Shown: piece after piece, positions 4,213 through 7,011 of the stretch
Layout: every line of letters begins with the position of its first letter
How positions within the stretch are numbered: the stretch's first letter is position 1
Assembly: GCA_020216575.1 (NCBI GenBank)
Contig: JAIUYC010000189.1
Coordinates: forward strand, 1 to 7,011
Origin: Coleofasciculus sp. S288
Lineage (GTDB): Bacteria; Cyanobacteriota; Cyanobacteriia; Cyanobacteriales; Coleofasciculaceae
Length of the DNA: 7,011 bases
Direction of reading: 5' to 3'
The notes under the pieces: generated by a model
What the model saw: only the letters and a program-made list of their open reading frames with translations
The model's database searches: none
Told to the model about the DNA's origin: nothing
Translations under genes and position numbers: made by a program

Positions 4213-7011
4213 CTATTGACTCACCCTTCCATTCAGAGGTAACGAAGCAAAATGTTCTAAAAGCAGACGGTGAGTGAAGATGTAGCCACCACCAACCTTA
4301 TTCAAAAAAATCCGCTCAGCCGCGTAGTCAAGAAACTGGGCATAGTTCCAGGGGATATAGCGATTCCACCAGAGAATGACACGCAGCGAGAAGTGTTGGA
4401 TAAGTACTAGCCCTGAGAATTGACCACCAACTAACGCAGTAAGTATTCCAACTGATAAACCTATACTGATTGCTTCATACTGTTTCTCCGCATAAATCCA
4501 CCCACAAATCATTCCAATTGGAACAAAGATTGTGAATAGAATTCCTATGTTGATTGCTGAACTCCAAATTCCCTGGTTAGGAATACTATTCTTATCGATT
4601 GTGTCTCCTCTACTCAGTCCACCTACTAAACCAGCAAGGATAAAAGCGATCAGCAATTCGAGTGCAATAAAATGAAAGCCATGTTCTACATAGTATTGCC
4701 TAGCTAAGAGAAAACGTACTATTACATAAATCAATCCAAATTCCAAAGCAATTAGTGAATATTTCTTAGCTTTTGCCCACGACCATTTAATGGTATCTAC
4801 AACACGAATATCTGAACTAATAAGACTCAAAAATATACCAAAAATAATTCCATCAATCAGCAATGGAGATAACAAAGTCATTAGATTGGGTATTTCTTGT
4901 AAAACACGATGCCATACAATCAAAGCAACAAGTAACGCAAAAAGTAACCCAGATACAAAACCAGGTATTATCATAGACAACAGTCCAGAGATTGCTCCAG
5001 CTATTACTCCAGGCATCACTAGCAATAGTAATGATTGAAGGTCACTTGTTACTTGAGTACTAAAGTGTAGTGCTGCGGTCAAGCCACAAACGAGTCCAGC
5101 CAGCAATTTCACTCCAATACGATTGATTAAAAGTTGAGTATTCGTATGTAACCAAGTTGGCTGGAGGCGCTCAATGAAGAATACTGTTTGAGACTCTTGT
5201 AACATCTTTTGAGCCAAGACAGTTAACCAATGAAGCGATCGCTCTTTAGAATACATCCGACTGCCGCCTCGTCGCTCAAGCATCTTAACAATGTAGGTGT
5301 CAAACAAGTGCTGACGACGGTCTTCTAACGAGTTCATTTCAGGTAAATCATTTACCGACTTTCCCTGATACGCACTGCTCATAATATTGAGCATCAAAGG
5401 GTTGATTGCTAACTCTTGCAGTGTGTCATCATCGTGCCACACGGTTCTAAGTGCAGCCAGTTCATCTCCTGCCTGCTCGAAATAGGAATAAATTTGTTCA
5501 GATGTCAAGGGTTGGAGATAGATAGCTGCTTGAAGGCAGAGTTTTTCCGAGAGAGCATTGTAATCTTGAATGCGGCTGCAAACGACGATTTCGGTTCGTC
5601 CATGTGCTTGAATGAAGTGATTGATTGCCTTGAGGCATAATTCCCGTTGTTCTGCCTTCACTTCATCTAAGCCATCTAACAACAGTAGGAGTTTCTGATG
5701 CTTTACCCAAGTGTTGCCCTGAGATTGAGGCACCTGATAGTTTTTGTTAAGTTCCCCTACTAACCAATCAGCAAGGGTTTTGATGCGAGGGTTGCTGCCC
5801 CAGGAAGAAAGGTTCAATACTACAGGGATTGGTAGAGTTCCGTCTTCCTGAGCATCGGCAAGCAAATCGCGAGCAAGTTCTAGGAGCATTGTAGTTTTAC
5901 CCGATCCTGGTTCACCTAGAATCAGGAGGGTTCGCCCTGTGCCGAGTTCGTCGAACTTATCAATCACTCGTGTACCTAGGGGCAGGGGGCGTTTGTGCTG
6001 ATCAGAGGTTTCCCATGCCATGTGACAGGATAGAGCGATCGCATTGAATCGTTCTTCTAGACCCAATTCAATTCTGAGCTGACTCTGCAAGGAGTGTTCG
6101 AGAACCTTCCTAATCCACGAGTTGTTGACTTTGTTGAGCAAGATTTGGCGATTCTCAGCTTCCTGTCGTGACTCACGGGTTGCTACACTCCAGTTTGCAC
6201 CGCCGATTCTGCCCCCTGTGCGTCGTATCTGTTTCCAGGTTCGGGGTGCTTCAGGGGAATTTTGGACGATCGCAGGCAACCCTGTTACTCTGGATAAATC
6301 ACGTTCCTCGTTCAGTTGCAACTTTTCCCTTGCTTCGCGCATGGCAGTGTACAAGGGTTTATCTATTGCCAACGACTGGAGGAAATAGTCTAGAAATTTT
6401 TGGGCAACGCGATCAGGGACTGGTTCTCGCCAAACCACCAAGTAAGGCAGGTTAATAGTGGCAAGTGCCTGTGCTAAACCTAATCCATTGCAAGAATTGA
6501 AAATCACTAGCTGCAACCCCTGATTGCGAGCAGTTCTGAGCGCATTCCTCAGTTCCTCAATCGAAATTTTGTCCTGGGAATTAATTGCTAGCCAACCCGT
6601 TTGACCCTCTTGATCACTGTCGCTATGTCCTGAAAAGCAAAGGATGTCCCATGGTTCATCCCAGAGTTGGGTGAGTTGATCACGTTTCGGTTGAGTAAGA
6701 AAGACGGGTGATGCGCCCTTGGTGCGTAACTCTTCAATTCGTTTTTGATCGCCTTGAACATCGATATCCTGGCTACTCCCCAAAATGCTGAGAATTCTGA
6801 CTCTGCGAAGTCTTCCCAGTGGTGGCGTCGTTTCAGGTTGGTAGCTACTCGATGGCATGTCAGTAAAGTTGAGAGTAAATTCGAGGGTATGGTGTTCGCC
6901 AAACACATCCCACCAGTGCCAAGGCAGTCGATGCAAAATGTTTCGGGTTTCGGGCGATCGAATTTGTCCAGTTTGAATGACTAGGCGAATTTCAGTGTGA
7001 GGAGGACATCC
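4213..7011 (-). CDS. CHAT-NACHT-transmembrane protein (caspase-like protease fused to STAND NTPase), 5' partial
   Basis: The frame is open through the right edge; 932 residues are visible, numbered from the edge. The first codons encode EIRLVIQTG (7-15) and LPWHWWD (29-35), a segment I recall as typical upstream of CHAT in cyanobacterial homologues, so the real start is outside the window and the in-frame TTG at 6936 is not it. Domains: CHAT protease about 71-250, with catalytic His129 in CFSGHS and Cys174 in FNSCNG; NACHT about 362-560, with Walker A GEPGSGKT (366-373), Walker B LLLLLDGLDE (441-450), VVCSR (476-480) and NPLMLNIM (537-544); about eight hydrophobic segments between 633 and 872 (nt about 5124-4411); and a soluble tail with YIFTHRLLLEHFA (910-922). 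Both active centres are intact. Family knowledge: NACHT proteins are NTP-driven switches and CHAT domains are caspase-like proteases used in conflict and cell-death systems. Inference: a membrane-anchored, nucleotide-gated protease. Its trigger and substrate are unknown. Confidence 0.9.
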   Translation of the reverse strand, partial: GCPPHTEIRLVIQTGQIRSPETRNILHRLPWHWWDVFGEHHTLEFTLNFTDMPSSSYQPETTPPLGRLRRVRILSILGSSQDIDVQGDQKRIEELRTKGASPVFLTQPKRDQLTQLWDEPWDILCFSGHSDSDQEGQTGWLAINSQDKISIEELRNALRTARNQGLQLVIFNSCNGLGLAQALATINLPYLVVWREPVPDRVAQKFLDYFLQSLAIDKPLYTAMREAREKLQLNEERDLSRVTGLPAIVQNSPEAPRTWKQIRRTGGRIGGANWSVATRESRQEAENRQILLNKVNNSWIRKVLEHSLQSQLRIELGLEERFNAIALSCHMAWETSDQHKRPLPLGTRVIDKFDELGTGRTLLILGEPGSGKTTMLLELARDLLADAQEDGTLPIPVVLNLSSWGSNPRIKTLADWLVGELNKNYQVPQSQGNTWVKHQKLLLLLDGLDEVKAEQRELCLKAINHFIQAHGRTEIVVCSRIQDYNALSEKLCLQAAIYLQPLTSEQIYSYFEQAGDELAALRTVWHDDDTLQELAINPLMLNIMSSAYQGKSVNDLPEMNSLEDRRQHLFDTYIVKMLERRGGSRMYSKERSLHWLTVLAQKMLQESQTVFFIERLQPTWLHTNTQLLINRIGVKLLAGLVCGLTAALHFSTQVTSDLQSLLLLVMPGVIAGAISGLLSMIIPGFVSGLLFALLVALIVWHRVLQEIPNLMTLLSPLLIDGIIFGIFLSLISSDIRVVDTIKWSWAKAKKYSLIALEFGLIYVIVRFLLARQYYVEHGFHFIALELLIAFILAGLVGGLSRGDTIDKNSIPNQGIWSSAINIGILFTIFVPIGMICGWIYAEKQYEAISIGLSVGILTALVGGQFSGLVLIQHFSLRVILWWNRYIPWNYAQFLDYAAERIFLNKVGGGYIFTHRLLLEHFASLPLNGRVSQ
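5235..5242. repeat. HIP1 octamer GCGATCGC
   Basis: Exact HIP1 palindrome inside the CHAT-NACHT gene, in the segment between the NACHT domain and the first membrane helix. Confidence 0.85.
6035..6042. repeat. HIP1 octamer GCGATCGC
   Basis: Exact HIP1 palindrome inside the CHAT-NACHT gene, in the linker between the CHAT and NACHT domains. Confidence 0.85.

Noticed and set aside
4201..4213. GGCT/AGCC hairpin overlapping the CHAT-NACHT stop as a terminator
   Set aside because: The stem has only four base pairs and no T tract follows on the minus strand.
6934..6936. TTG codon as start of the CHAT-NACHT gene
   Set aside because: The upstream in-frame codons continue to the edge and encode a segment I recognise as typical of CHAT homologues, and no Shine-Dalgarno sequence stands before the TTG.
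4790..6984. Open frames opposite or out of frame with the CHAT-NACHT gene (4790-5038, 5416-5640, 6122-6388, 6168-6455, 6588-6908, 6745-6984)
   Set aside because: They are shadows of a long coding frame with intact motifs; none has a family signature.
1..7011. CRISPR arrays, tRNA or rRNA genes, insertion-sequence inverted repeats
   Set aside because: No regularly spaced repeats, no cloverleaf or rRNA signature and no transposase or terminal inverted repeats were seen on either strand.

Overview
The window looks like cyanobacterial chromosome or plasmid. Supporting signs are four copies of the HIP1 octamer GCGATCGC (3162, 3448, 5235, 6035), two different Uma2 (DUF820) genes, a CHAT-NACHT-transmembrane protein of the kind common in filamentous cyanobacteria, and a chloroplast-like group II intron. 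No taxon can be fixed from the sequence alone. All genes lie on the minus strand, so transcription runs from high to low coordinates.

Layout in transcription order. (1) 7011-4213: a very large gene, open through the right edge of the window and so missing its 5' end. It encodes a caspase-like CHAT protease domain, then a NACHT (STAND) NTPase, then about eight membrane helices and a conserved soluble tail. (2) 4212-3987: a 226-bp gap with no convincing gene and one pair of short direct repeats. (3) 3986-3414: an Uma2-family nuclease-fold protein of 190 aa, with its start set by a good Shine-Dalgarno sequence. (4) 3413-3161: a 253-bp gap with two adjacent hairpins, the second followed by T6 (probable intrinsic terminator), and a 7-bp inverted repeat nearer the next gene. 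(5) 3160-2603: a second, diverged Uma2-family protein of 185 aa. (6) 2569 to about 3: an apparently full-length group II intron inserted in sense orientation 33 bp after that Uma2 stop codon. Its 5' GUGCG, domain V and domain VI are all recognisable, and it carries an intact reverse transcriptase/maturase/HNH endonuclease ORF. Its 3' splice site falls essentially at the left edge of the window.

How the parts relate. The CHAT-NACHT protein is best read as a membrane-tethered, NTP-regulated protease of a stress, cell-death or defence type. This follows from its domains and is not demonstrated. The two Uma2 proteins keep PD-(D/E)XK-like residues, but their cellular role is unknown. Nothing in the sequence proves that the three genes form one system. 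The intron is a self-contained retroelement. It has no HIP1 site in about 2.57 kb, against four in the remaining 4.4 kb, which fits arrival from elsewhere. The best candidate for an undescribed system is the CHAT-NACHT-TM gene with its Uma2 neighbours, and the upstream flank would be decisive.
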